Below are positions 14,485-22,476 of a stretch of 54,942 bases of DNA, one piece after another. A program made the translations under genes and the position numbers. Under the pieces are notes generated by a model. The model was not told where the DNA came from. It searched no databases and worked only from the letters and a program-made list of their open reading frames with translations. Numbering within the stretch: position 1 is the stretch's first letter; each line of letters starts with the position of its first letter. This stretch comes from Corynebacterium sp. UBA2622 (GTDB lineage: Bacteria > Actinomycetota > Actinomycetes > Mycobacteriales > Mycobacteriaceae), in contig NZ_DDJO01000011.1 in assembly GCF_002339505.1 (NCBI RefSeq), positions 546-55,487 of the forward strand, read 5' to 3'.

Positions 14485-16503
14485 CTACTCGGCCGGCCCC
14501 TCCGCCAGAAGTGCCGTGAACTGCTCCTCAGTGAGGATCGGCACGCCCAGCTCGCGGGCCTTGTCCTCCTTGGAACCGGCGTTGTCCCCGACCACGACGT
14601 AGTCGGTCTTCTTCGACACCGACCCGGCAGCCTTGCCACCGTGGGAGAGGATTGCCTCCTTGGCCTCGTCGCGGGTGTAACCCTCGAGGGTGCCGGTGAC
14701 CACCACGGTGAGCCCGGCCAGGGTTTGCGGGGCGGCCTCGGTGGAGGTGTCCTTCATGGTGACGCCGGCATCGGCCCACTTGCGCACGATCTCGCGGTGC
14801 CAGTCGACGTCGATCCAGTCCTTGAAGGATTGGGCGATGATCATGCCCACGCCGTCGGTCTCGGCCAGGTCGGCCGTGGGGGCGTCGATAAGCGCCTGCA
14901 TGCTCCGGTACCGGGCGGCGAGCGCGCGTGCGGCGGTGGGACCGACATGGCGGATGGAGAGCGCGACGAGCACGCGCCACAGGTCGGTCTTCTTGGCCGT
15001 GGCCAGGTTGTCCAGCAGCTTCTTCCCGCTCGCGTTCACGGCGCCCGATTTCGTGGTGTAGACGCTCGAGCGCTTCAGGTCGTCGGCGGTGAGGCCGAAA
15101 AGGTCGCCCTCATCGACGAGGATGCCGGTGCCGGTGAGGTCCTGGGCGCCCTTCTCCCCCAGCGCCTCGATGTCGAAGGCGCCGCGGCCGGCGAGGTACT
15201 TGAGGCGCTGCGCCAGCTGCGCCGGGCAGGAGCGCGTGTTGGGGCAGCGCCAGTCTGCGTCGCCCTCCCGGGCCGGGGCGAGCGGCGTGCCGCAGCTCGG
15301 GCACAGCGTGGGGTACACGAACTCGCGCTCCGTGCCGTCGCGTAAGTCCGCGACGGGTCCGAGGACCTCGGGGATGATCTCGCCGGCCTTGCGCACCACG
15401 ATGGTGTCGCCGATGAGCACGCCCTTGCGCTTGACCTCCTCCTGGTTGTGCAGAGTGGCCAGCGAGACGGTGGAGCCGGAGACGACGACGGGCTCCATCA
15501 CGGCGAAGGGCGTGGCGCGGCCGGTACGGCCCACGGAGACCTGGATGTCCAACAGCTTGGTGGTGACCTCCTCCGGCGGGTACTTGTAGGCGATTGCCCA
15601 GCGCGGCGCCCGCGAGGTCGCCCCGAGCGCGCGCTGCTCGGCGACGCTGTCGACCTTGACCACCAGTCCGTCCATCTCGTGGATCGCATCGTGGCGGTGG
15701 TCCGCCCAGTAGTCCACCGCCTTCTGCACCTCCTCCGCCGTCTCCGCGCGGCGGGTGTAGGTGGATACGGGAAGGCCCCACTCGGCCATCTTCTCGTAGG
15801 CCTCGTGCTGCGTCGCGGGGGCGAAGCCCTCGCGCGCGCCGATGCCGTGGCAGATCATGTGCAGCTTGCGCTTCTTTACATCCTCCGGGTTCTTCTGCCG
15901 CAGCCCACCCGCCGCCGTGTTGCGGGGGTTGGCGAAGGGCTTGCCCCCCTCCCGGATGCGCTGCTCGTTGAGCTCCGGGAAGTCCTCGGGGCGGATGAAC
16001 ACCTCACCGCGGACCTCCACCAGCTCGGGGAAGTCGCCGCTGAGCTCGTGGGGGATGTCGGGGATGACGCGGGCGTTGTCGGTGATGTCCTCGCCGACGC
16101 GGCCGTCTCCGCGCGTCGCCGCGCGGGTGAGGCGGCCGTTCTCGTACACCAGGTCGATGGACAACCCGTCGATCTTCAGCTCCGTGAGGTAGGGCCCCGG
16201 GGTCTTGTCCAGCCACTCCCGCAGCTCCTCCGCCGAGAACACGTTGTCCAGGCTCATCATCCGCTCAAGGTGGGTGACATCAGCGAAGGCGCTGGATGTG
16301 GGGGCACCGACCTGCATCGTCGGGGACTCCGGCACCGCGAGCTCGGGGTGCTCGGCTTCGAGCTTGACCAGGCGCTGGTAGAGCTGGTCGAACTCGCCGT
16401 CGGTGATGACGGGCTGGCCGTTGTAGTACAGGTCGCGGTGGCGGCGCACCTCTTCGGCGAGGTCGTCCCACTGGCGGCGCAGATCGGGGGAAATATCAGT
16501 CAC
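14485..16503 (-). CDS. ligA: NAD-dependent DNA ligase
   Basis: LigA seals nicks during replication and repair using NAD+. The protein is 672 aa from the GTG at 16503. It contains the Ia domain with YYNGQPVITDGEFDQLY (NAD binding), the adenylation Lys K110 in ELKIDGLS, the OB fold, a four-Cys zinc finger (CPSC and CPNTRSC), HhH repeats, and a C-terminal BRCT domain (GLTVVVTGTLEGYTRDEA). The GTG start gives a conserved length and N terminus (VTDISPDLRRQW); a TTG three codons upstream (16512) is possible. It diverges from the exonuclease gene. Confidence 0.96.
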   Translation of the reverse strand: MTDISPDLRRQWDDLAEEVRRHRDLYYNGQPVITDGEFDQLYQRLVKLEAEHPELAVPESPTMQVGAPTSSAFADVTHLERMMSLDNVFSAEELREWLDKTPGPYLTELKIDGLSIDLVYENGRLTRAATRGDGRVGEDITDNARVIPDIPHELSGDFPELVEVRGEVFIRPEDFPELNEQRIREGGKPFANPRNTAAGGLRQKNPEDVKKRKLHMICHGIGAREGFAPATQHEAYEKMAEWGLPVSTYTRRAETAEEVQKAVDYWADHRHDAIHEMDGLVVKVDSVAEQRALGATSRAPRWAIAYKYPPEEVTTKLLDIQVSVGRTGRATPFAVMEPVVVSGSTVSLATLHNQEEVKRKGVLIGDTIVVRKAGEIIPEVLGPVADLRDGTEREFVYPTLCPSCGTPLAPAREGDADWRCPNTRSCPAQLAQRLKYLAGRGAFDIEALGEKGAQDLTGTGILVDEGDLFGLTADDLKRSSVYTTKSGAVNASGKKLLDNLATAKKTDLWRVLVALSIRHVGPTAARALAARYRSMQALIDAPTADLAETDGVGMIIAQSFKDWIDVDWHREIVRKWADAGVTMKDTSTEAAPQTLAGLTVVVTGTLEGYTRDEAKEAILSHGGKAAGSVSKKTDYVVVGDNAGSKEDKARELGVPILTEEQFTALLAEGPAE

Positions 16504-16548
16504 GCCATGCAAGCTTAGCTACCGCGCCTGAGTGTCGTCCCCGCCCAC

Positions 16549-16554
16549 TAGAGT
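16549..16554 (+). promoter_or_regulatory. -10 hexamer TAGAGT of the exonuclease gene
   Basis: TAGAGT is followed by 7 nt and the ATG at 16562, consistent with leaderless transcription. Confidence 0.55.
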
Positions 16555-16561
16555 GAGTCGC

Positions 16562-17236
16562 ATGGCCACTTTCGACGCCTCGCGCATGCTCTCCTTCGAT
16601 CTCGAGACCACCTCGACGGATCCCGCCACGGCGCGCATCGTGACCTCGGCGCTCGTGCGCATCGACGGGCGCGACGTCCGCGCCGAGGAGGAGCTCGCCG
16701 ACCCGGGCGTCGAGATCCCCGAGTCCGCCGCCGCCATCCACGGGATCAGCACGGAGAAGGCCCGGGCCGAGGGGCGCCCGCACGACGAGGTGCTCGCCGA
16801 GACCGTGGAGAAGATCAAGCGGGGCTGGGAGGACGGGCTGACCCTCATCGTGTTCAACGCCCCCTACGACCTGTCCGTCCTGCGCGCCCTGACCGGGGAT
16901 TTCACGGTCACCGGGCCGGTCTACGACCCCCTCGTCATCGACCGCGCCCGCGACACCGTGCGCAACCGAAAGCGCACCCTGACCGACATGGCGCAGCGCT
17001 ACGGGGTCCGCCTGGACAACGCCCACGAGGCGACCTCCGACGCGATGGCCGCCGCGCGCATCGCGTGGAAGCAGGTGCGGTCGATGTGGCCGGATTTGGC
17101 GCAGATGGACGAGGGAGAGCTGATGGAGTACCAGGCGGTGCAGTTCTACAACCACGGCCTCGGACTGCGCAAGTACCTGCAGGGCAAGGGCCGCGACGTG
17201 TCGGGCTTCAACCTCTCCTGGCCGATGATCGGTTAG
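16562..17236 (+). CDS. DEDDh 3'-5' exonuclease (DnaQ/DNA polymerase III epsilon-like)
   Basis: This is a 224-aa cytosolic protein with all three exonuclease motifs. ExoI is SFDLETT (D13, E15), ExoII is FNAPYD (D103) and ExoIII is NAHEATSDA (H155, D160), so the DEDDh metal site is complete. It lacks extra domains, so it is probably a stand-alone repair or nucleotide-processing exonuclease rather than the replicative proofreader. It is convergent with the MetE-like gene, with 13 bp between stops. Confidence 0.87.
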   Translation: MATFDASRMLSFDLETTSTDPATARIVTSALVRIDGRDVRAEEELADPGVEIPESAAAIHGISTEKARAEGRPHDEVLAETVEKIKRGWEDGLTLIVFNAPYDLSVLRALTGDFTVTGPVYDPLVIDRARDTVRNRKRTLTDMAQRYGVRLDNAHEATSDAMAAARIAWKQVRSMWPDLAQMDEGELMEYQAVQFYNHGLGLRKYLQGKGRDVSGFNLSWPMIG

Positions 17237-17249
17237 CCGGACGGGCCGG

Positions 17250-18098
17250 TTAGCGCAGCCCCTCCGCCATCTCGCGCGCGGCCGCGTAATTGCGCGCGGC
17301 GCCGGGCAGCGTCTCCGCCGGGCGTGCCCACACGTCGAGCTCCACCCCGGCCGGGTCGACCTGCAGCTCGTCGAAGAGGCGCCATAGCTGGGCGGGTTCC
17401 ACGGGGGCGACGGCCAGGCGGGTCCCCTTCTCCATCAGCCGCGCCAGGCGGTCCTTCGCCCCCGCGGTGGTCACGGCAGCGAGGTCGACGGTGGCCCAGG
17501 GGACGTCGCACAGCACGGGGGCGTGGAGCAGGTGCGGGCCAAACGCGGCGAGGCGCTCCTCGGGCTCGGGCACTGCGGGGATCGTCTCGTAGTCGGTGGT
17601 GCCCTTCAGCGCGCCCGCCATCACGTCCCCGAGGCGAAGCTCGTCGAGCTGCAGGACGGTCTCGCAGCCGAAGCGCTTGCCGACGTCCTCCCGGTGCCGC
17701 CCCACCGCCTCCAATAGCGCCTCGGTGACGTCGCGCAGAGCACCGGCGTCCGTGATCATGCGGTGACCGTTGGCCATCTCGATCTCGGCAGCCAGGGTCC
17801 ACGGGCCGACGAGCTGCACCTTCACCCGCTCCGGGGGACGGGCCCACGCGGCCTCGAGCGCGTCGAGGTCCCGGGCCATGTGGTCGCGTGCCGCGCGGTG
17901 GCGGGCAGCGACACGCCACCCGCGGGGTCCCCGGTCGACGGGAATGTCCAGCAGGGCGGCGGTGCGCCCCACCGGGTCGTGGCCGATGCCTCGCTCGGGC
18001 AGCTGCGGGATGTGGGGCAGCGGGCTTTCGCTGAGCACCACGTCCGCGGCCTGGGCGAAGTCGGTGCCCGGCAGTTCACCGAGGCCGAAAGCCGTCAC
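17250..18098 (-). CDS. MetE-like (cobalamin-independent methionine synthase family) TIM-barrel protein, function uncertain
   Basis: This 282-aa protein resembles the C-terminal half of MetE and the UROD/MetE-like superfamily. Visible segments are GELPGTDFAQAADVV, VKVQLVGPWTLA and LQLDEL. Only two cysteines are present and the His-x-Cys plus Cys zinc ligands of true methionine synthases are not evident, so methyl transfer to homocysteine is doubtful. The GTG at 18098 has a G-rich site (GAGGGGG) 13 bp after the mnmA stop, so the gene is in an operon with mnmA. It may serve a related one-carbon or sulfur function (inference). Confidence 0.7.
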   Translation of the reverse strand: MTAFGLGELPGTDFAQAADVVLSESPLPHIPQLPERGIGHDPVGRTAALLDIPVDRGPRGWRVAARHRAARDHMARDLDALEAAWARPPERVKVQLVGPWTLAAEIEMANGHRMITDAGALRDVTEALLEAVGRHREDVGKRFGCETVLQLDELRLGDVMAGALKGTTDYETIPAVPEPEERLAAFGPHLLHAPVLCDVPWATVDLAAVTTAGAKDRLARLMEKGTRLAVAPVEPAQLWRLFDELQVDPAGVELDVWARPAETLPGAARNYAAAREMAEGLR

Positions 18099-18111
18099 CT
18101 GACCCGCCCCC

Positions 18112-19191
18112 TCACGCCGTCGCACAGATCGTGCCGGAGCCGAGGACGACGTCACCCAACCCGTCGGGGTCCGGCATGTAGAGCACCGCGGCCTGGCCCG
18201 GCGCGACGCCCTCGAGGGGCTCGCCCAGCCTGAGCGTCATCCCGTCGCCCTCCACGCGGGCGGAGCAGGGCACCACTCCCCCGTGCGCGCGGACCTGAAC
18301 CAGGGCGTCGAAGGAGCCGCGTATCGCGTCGTGCAGGAGCTTGAGCCGGTCTGCGCGGATCTCCCGCACCTTCAGCGCCTCACGCGGGCCCACGGTTACC
18401 TCGCCCGTCACGGCGTCGATGGCGGTGACGTAGCGCGGCTGGCCGTCGGCGGCGGGAACACGCAGGTTGAGGCCCCGGCGCTGACCGATCGTGTACTGGA
18501 ACGCCCCGTCGTGCTCCTTCAGCGCGGTGCCGTCGGAATCCCGGATGACCCCCGGGCGCACGCCGATGCTGCGGCCGAGGAAGGCCTGGGTGTTGCCGTC
18601 CGGGATGAAGCAGATGTCGTAGGAGTCGGGCTTGGAGGCCGTCGAAAAGCCGTGGCGGGCCGCCTCCTCGCGGATCTGCGGCTTCTCCGTGTCGCCCACG
18701 GGGAAGATGCACCGAGCCAGCTCCTCGCGGGTGAGCACTCCGAGGACGTAGGACTGGTCCTTCAACGGGTCGGCGGAGCGGCGGAGGTTGCCCTCCCCGT
18801 CGACCACCGCGTAGTGGCCGGTGGCGACGGCGTCGAAGCCGAGGGCGAGGGCTCGGTCGAGCAGCGCCGCGAACTTGATCTTCTCGTTGCAGCGCAGGCA
18901 CGGGTTCGGCGTCTCGCCGTGCTCGTAGGACCAGACGAAGTTGTCGATGACCTCTTCCTTGAAGCGGTCGGAGAAGTCCCAGACGTAGAAGGGGATGCCG
19001 AGCTTGTCGCACACCCGGCGCGCGTCGGCGGAGTCCTCCAGCGAGCAGCAGCCCCGGGCGGACTCGCGGGTGGCCCGGGGGTCGCGGGCGAGAGCGAGGT
19101 GCACGCCGACGACGTCGTGGCCCGCCTCGACGAGGCGCGCCGCCGCCACCGAGCTGTCCACTCCCCCGCTCATCGCCGCAAGAACACGCAT
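18112..19191 (-). CDS. mnmA: tRNA-specific 2-thiouridylase MnmA
   Basis: MnmA thiolates U34 of Lys, Glu and Gln tRNAs using ATP and a persulfide relayed from a cysteine desulfurase. The protein is 359 aa. It has the PP-loop SGGVDSS (residues 8-14) and the catalytic pair C101 (NPCLRCNEKIKF) and C194 (DICFIPDG). The probable sulfur donor gene lies at 25595-26731. The start ATG at 19191 is 8 nt from TACACT. This promoter overlaps that of the divergent neighbour. Confidence 0.96.
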   Translation of the reverse strand: MRVLAAMSGGVDSSVAAARLVEAGHDVVGVHLALARDPRATRESARGCCSLEDSADARRVCDKLGIPFYVWDFSDRFKEEVIDNFVWSYEHGETPNPCLRCNEKIKFAALLDRALALGFDAVATGHYAVVDGEGNLRRSADPLKDQSYVLGVLTREELARCIFPVGDTEKPQIREEAARHGFSTASKPDSYDICFIPDGNTQAFLGRSIGVRPGVIRDSDGTALKEHDGAFQYTIGQRRGLNLRVPAADGQPRYVTAIDAVTGEVTVGPREALKVREIRADRLKLLHDAIRGSFDALVQVRAHGGVVPCSARVEGDGMTLRLGEPLEGVAPGQAAVLYMPDPDGLGDVVLGSGTICATA

Positions 19192-19199
19192 GGGCCGGA

Positions 19200-19209
19200 A
19201 GTGTACTCT
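19200..19209. promoter_or_regulatory. Overlapping divergent -10 hexamers (mnmA and spermidine-synthase-like gene)
   Basis: TACACT on the minus strand (19200-19205) lies 8 nt before the mnmA ATG. TACTCT on the + strand (19204-19209) lies 8 nt before the ATG at 19218. The two hexamers share two base pairs, so the polymerases probably compete. Confidence 0.5.
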
Positions 19210-19217
19210 CGCTGGCC

Positions 19218-20021
19218 ATGGCCCAACAAAGCGAGTTCCACGAGATTGACACGGGGGTTGCGGAGGTGCTCACCGAGCCCGACGGCTCGCTGGTGCTGCT
19301 GGTCAACGGCGTGCCCAGCTCCCACATCGTGCCGGGCGAGCCGGAACGCCTCGACTTCGAGTACATGCGCTGGATAGCCGACTTCCTGGACAGCGTGCGG
19401 TGCTGGGACAAACCCCGCCTGACGCACCTCGGCGGGGCCGCGTGCACGCTGCCGCGCTACTTCGCCAGCGCCTGGCCCGGCAGCCGCAACACCGTCGTGG
19501 AGATCGACATGGAGCTCGCCCGCCTGGCGCGCGAGCTCTTCGACATCCCGCGCGCCCCGGCGGTGAAGATCCGGGTGGGTGATGCCCGGGAGGAGACCTT
19601 CGGGTTCAAGCCCGCAACGCGCGACGTGATCATCCGCGACGTCTTCTCCTCAGCCACTACCCCGCGGGGGCTGACAACGGTGGAGTTCTACGCGGCCGCG
19701 AGGGCGTCGTTAAGCGGGCGCGGCATCTACGTGGCCAACTGCGGCTCCCACGCGGACCTGCGCGAGGCGCGCGAGGAGCTCGCCGGGATGCTGGAGGTGT
19801 GGCCGCACGTCGCGGTGATCGCCGATCCCCCGATGCTGAAGGGGCGCCGCTACGGCAACATCATTCTCATCGGCGCCAACGAACCCGTCGAGGCGAGCCC
19901 GGCCCTCACCCGCGAGCTGCTCAAGGGCGCCGTGCCCGCTCAGTTCAGGGGCGAGGAGTGGGTGCGTCAGCTTGCGACGACCCCCCGCCACGACCCGCCG
20001 CCGGAGCCCCCGCAGAAGTAG
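19218..20021 (+). CDS. Spermidine-synthase-like (class I methyltransferase fold) protein
   Basis: This is a 267-aa cytosolic protein. The Rossmann-type core is visible as THLGGAACTLPRYFASAWPGSRNTVVEIDMELARLAR-like segments (HLGGAACTL, then VVEID), followed by RVGDARE and RDVIIRDVFSS. This matches the fused spermidine-synthase-like group common in actinobacteria. The usual polyamine-binding acidic pattern is incomplete, so polyamine synthesis should not be assumed. Its last 77 bp overlap the 3' end of the convergent MprF-like gene. Confidence 0.75.
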   Translation: MAQQSEFHEIDTGVAEVLTEPDGSLVLLVNGVPSSHIVPGEPERLDFEYMRWIADFLDSVRCWDKPRLTHLGGAACTLPRYFASAWPGSRNTVVEIDMELARLARELFDIPRAPAVKIRVGDAREETFGFKPATRDVIIRDVFSSATTPRGLTTVEFYAAARASLSGRGIYVANCGSHADLREAREELAGMLEVWPHVAVIADPPMLKGRRYGNIILIGANEPVEASPALTRELLKGAVPAQFRGEEWVRQLATTPRHDPPPEPPQK

Positions 20022-22476
20022 CCTCCTGCTCCGCCTCGGCGCGGCGGGAGAGGAACTCCCTGGCCACCGCGGCCATGTCGGAGCCCTTCATGTTGGGCAG
20101 GTAGCAGCTCACCACCGCCAGCGCGATGGAGACCAGCGCCATCTCGTCGTCGTAGGCGAGGTACCAGCCGCGGTGGGTCGGGTGGAACTTGTACTTCGAG
20201 GCCGCCAGGGAGCGGAAGCCGTAGAGCGGCTCGATGCCCGCCCCGGTCTTGTCCAGCAGGACCTCCACCAGCGAGGTGGGCGTGTCCGAACGCGCCAGCG
20301 GCGCGCCGGAGAGCGAGACCCAGTCCAGGCCGAACCCGCCCGCGACGATCGCGGCCTCCGCGAGGAGGAACTCGATAACCGGGCGGAACCCGGAGGTGTC
20401 GCGGCGCATGAAGTCGAGGGTGTAGCCGACCAGGCGGCCGGACTCGTAGACGGGCAGCCAGCTGGTCACGCCGTGCAGTCGGCCGGACTCGTCGATGGCG
20501 AGCAGCAGCTTGGTGTCCGGGTCGCGCAGCTCGTCGAGCCCGCCGAGGGTGAAACCCATCTCGGGCAGGGCCTTGTCCGCCACCCACTGCTCGGACAGCG
20601 CGATGATCTTCTCGTGCGTCTCCACGGGGCAGTCCGCCCAGGAGGTCCACACGGCGCTGACCCCCTCCTTGCCGGCGCGGTTGCGGGCGGTGCGGATGTT
20701 CTGGAACTTCTTGCCCTTGAACTCCAGGTTGTCGGTGTAGAGCAGGGATTCCTCCGCAACGTGGATTGTGCGGAATCCGGGCCGGGAGAATTCCGCGTCC
20801 ACGGAGTACCAGGCCACGCGCCACCCCTGGGCAGCGGCGAAGTCCTCGAAGGCCGCCGCCACCTCATCGCGTGTCGACGAGGCACCCCACACCGGCGCGC
20901 CCACGGTGACCGCGATGTTGTGGGAGACGCGGTAGGCGACGTACCCGTCGGCGCCCTCGTCCAGATCGGGCGCGGCGCCCCCGGTCTCCTCCTCCGCGGC
21001 CCCGACCGGCGAGCGGTGGAAAAAGTAGCGGTTACCGTCCCACAGGCCCATCCAGGCCAGGTGGTCGCCGGTGCCGGACTTGAGGATCTCCCGGGCGCGG
21101 GCGCGCTGCCCCTCCGCCGCCGGGGACGGCGAGGCGGACAGGACGCGGTAGAGGATGACCAGCGTGACCGCCCAGAAAACGATGCCCACCCACTCGTAGA
21201 GCGCCCAGGCCGCGCCCGAGTGCGGCACCAGGTTGTAGGGCAGGAGCACCGAGATCGCCGGGGGCAGGTAGCGCCGCGGCAGCTCGGTGAGCACCGCGCC
21301 GAGGGTGGGTGGGGTGAGGAAACCGTGGCGCAGAAGCAGGGCCCCAATGACCCAGAACGCGGCGGTCAGCACCAGCGCGCCCACCACCCCCGCGGCGGCG
21401 GGGCGCCACGCGGACGGGAGGGTGAAGCGCTTGCGTGTGGCGATCAGCACGGCGAGCACAGCCACCCAGGGGAGGATGACCATGCCGAGGTTGATGCCGG
21501 CGGTCACGCTACCGTCCAGCCCGCCCGCCTGCAGGCCGATGGCGAGAAGGGAGCACACCGTCACGGCCACGGAGAGCGCCCAGGCCAGGCGGCGGCCCCG
21601 CGCGAGACCGAGCGCGAGGACCGTCGTCAGGGCGATCGGGACCATGTTGAGCAGAAACGGGCCGACGCCCTTCTGGTGGTTGATGGAGATGGCCTCCTGG
21701 CAGGCGGTCGAGGCCGTGTCGCGGCACCAGTGCGCCACCTGGTGGGAGGCGACGGCCGGCTCCCACATCAACTGGCTCACCCCGGCGAAGGGTCCCTGGG
21801 CGGTCGGGTTGAGGGCGGTGAGGACGGGGCCCACGGCGACGGCGACGACGAGGGCGGCGACGATGACGCGCGACTCGCGCAGCGACATGTGCGTCGACGT
21901 GCCCGTGCTGCCCGCCACCAGCGCACCCGCCGCCCATCCGACGAGCACCGCGAATAGCGCGACGACGTCGGCGAGCGAGCCCGAGTACAGCACCAGCGTG
22001 CCGGTGAGCGCCAGCATGACCAGGCGCAGCCGGCGGCGCCACATGACGCCCATCTGCGCGGTGGCGAAGGCCAGCGGGCCGAACACCCACGCCACGGGCG
22101 AGAGGAACGTCTCGTGGGTGAGGTCGCTGCCCCAGTGGTTGAAGCCCGCCTCCTCCACCGCGGCGGCGGCGAGCAGACCGGCCGGCACGGCAACGGCCTG
22201 GATGGCGACCGCCGCGACGGCGAAGCGGCGCGAACCGAGGGTGTACTCGGCGGGCAGGGCGAAGAGCAGCGCCGCGGCGGTGAGGTAGACCATTGCCACG
22301 ACGTGACCGCCGGTAAGACCGGAGCTGCCCACGTGCCACAGGGTGGTGTCATCCGGCAGGTGGTAACCGAGCACAGCGGGTGCGTCCCCGCGGTACGCGA
22401 CGAAGAGGATCCACATGAGGACCACGAGGGCGAGCGTCACCGGGACGGTGCGGAGGACGGTTTTCACGGCGGTCAC
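19945..22476 (-). CDS. MprF-like aminoacyl-lipid synthase (DUF2156; Ala-DAG/Ala-PG synthase type)
   Basis: This is an 843-aa membrane protein. About residues 1-480 hold many hydrophobic segments. The C-terminal ~330 residues form the DUF2156 transferase domain (RFFFHRSPVG-like, DAEFSRPGFRTIHVAEESLL, YTLDFMRRDTSGFRPVIEFLLAE, GFRSLAASKYKFHPTHRGWYLAY). Family members transfer an amino acid from aminoacyl-tRNA to a lipid. In C. glutamicum such an enzyme with an upstream esterase makes alanyl-diacylglycerol and alanyl-phosphatidylglycerol. The GTG at 22476 overlaps the esterase stop (GTGA). The C-terminal 25 codons overlap the convergent 19218-20021 gene. Confidence 0.87.
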   Translation of the reverse strand: MTAVKTVLRTVPVTLALVVLMWILFVAYRGDAPAVLGYHLPDDTTLWHVGSSGLTGGHVVAMVYLTAAALLFALPAEYTLGSRRFAVAAVAIQAVAVPAGLLAAAAVEEAGFNHWGSDLTHETFLSPVAWVFGPLAFATAQMGVMWRRRLRLVMLALTGTLVLYSGSLADVVALFAVLVGWAAGALVAGSTGTSTHMSLRESRVIVAALVVAVAVGPVLTALNPTAQGPFAGVSQLMWEPAVASHQVAHWCRDTASTACQEAISINHQKGVGPFLLNMVPIALTTVLALGLARGRRLAWALSVAVTVCSLLAIGLQAGGLDGSVTAGINLGMVILPWVAVLAVLIATRKRFTLPSAWRPAAAGVVGALVLTAAFWVIGALLLRHGFLTPPTLGAVLTELPRRYLPPAISVLLPYNLVPHSGAAWALYEWVGIVFWAVTLVILYRVLSASPSPAAEGQRARAREILKSGTGDHLAWMGLWDGNRYFFHRSPVGAAEEETGGAAPDLDEGADGYVAYRVSHNIAVTVGAPVWGASSTRDEVAAAFEDFAAAQGWRVAWYSVDAEFSRPGFRTIHVAEESLLYTDNLEFKGKKFQNIRTARNRAGKEGVSAVWTSWADCPVETHEKIIALSEQWVADKALPEMGFTLGGLDELRDPDTKLLLAIDESGRLHGVTSWLPVYESGRLVGYTLDFMRRDTSGFRPVIEFLLAEAAIVAGGFGLDWVSLSGAPLARSDTPTSLVEVLLDKTGAGIEPLYGFRSLAASKYKFHPTHRGWYLAYDDEMALVSIALAVVSCYLPNMKGSDMAAVAREFLSRRAEAEQEATSAGAPAAGRGGGSSQADAPTPRP

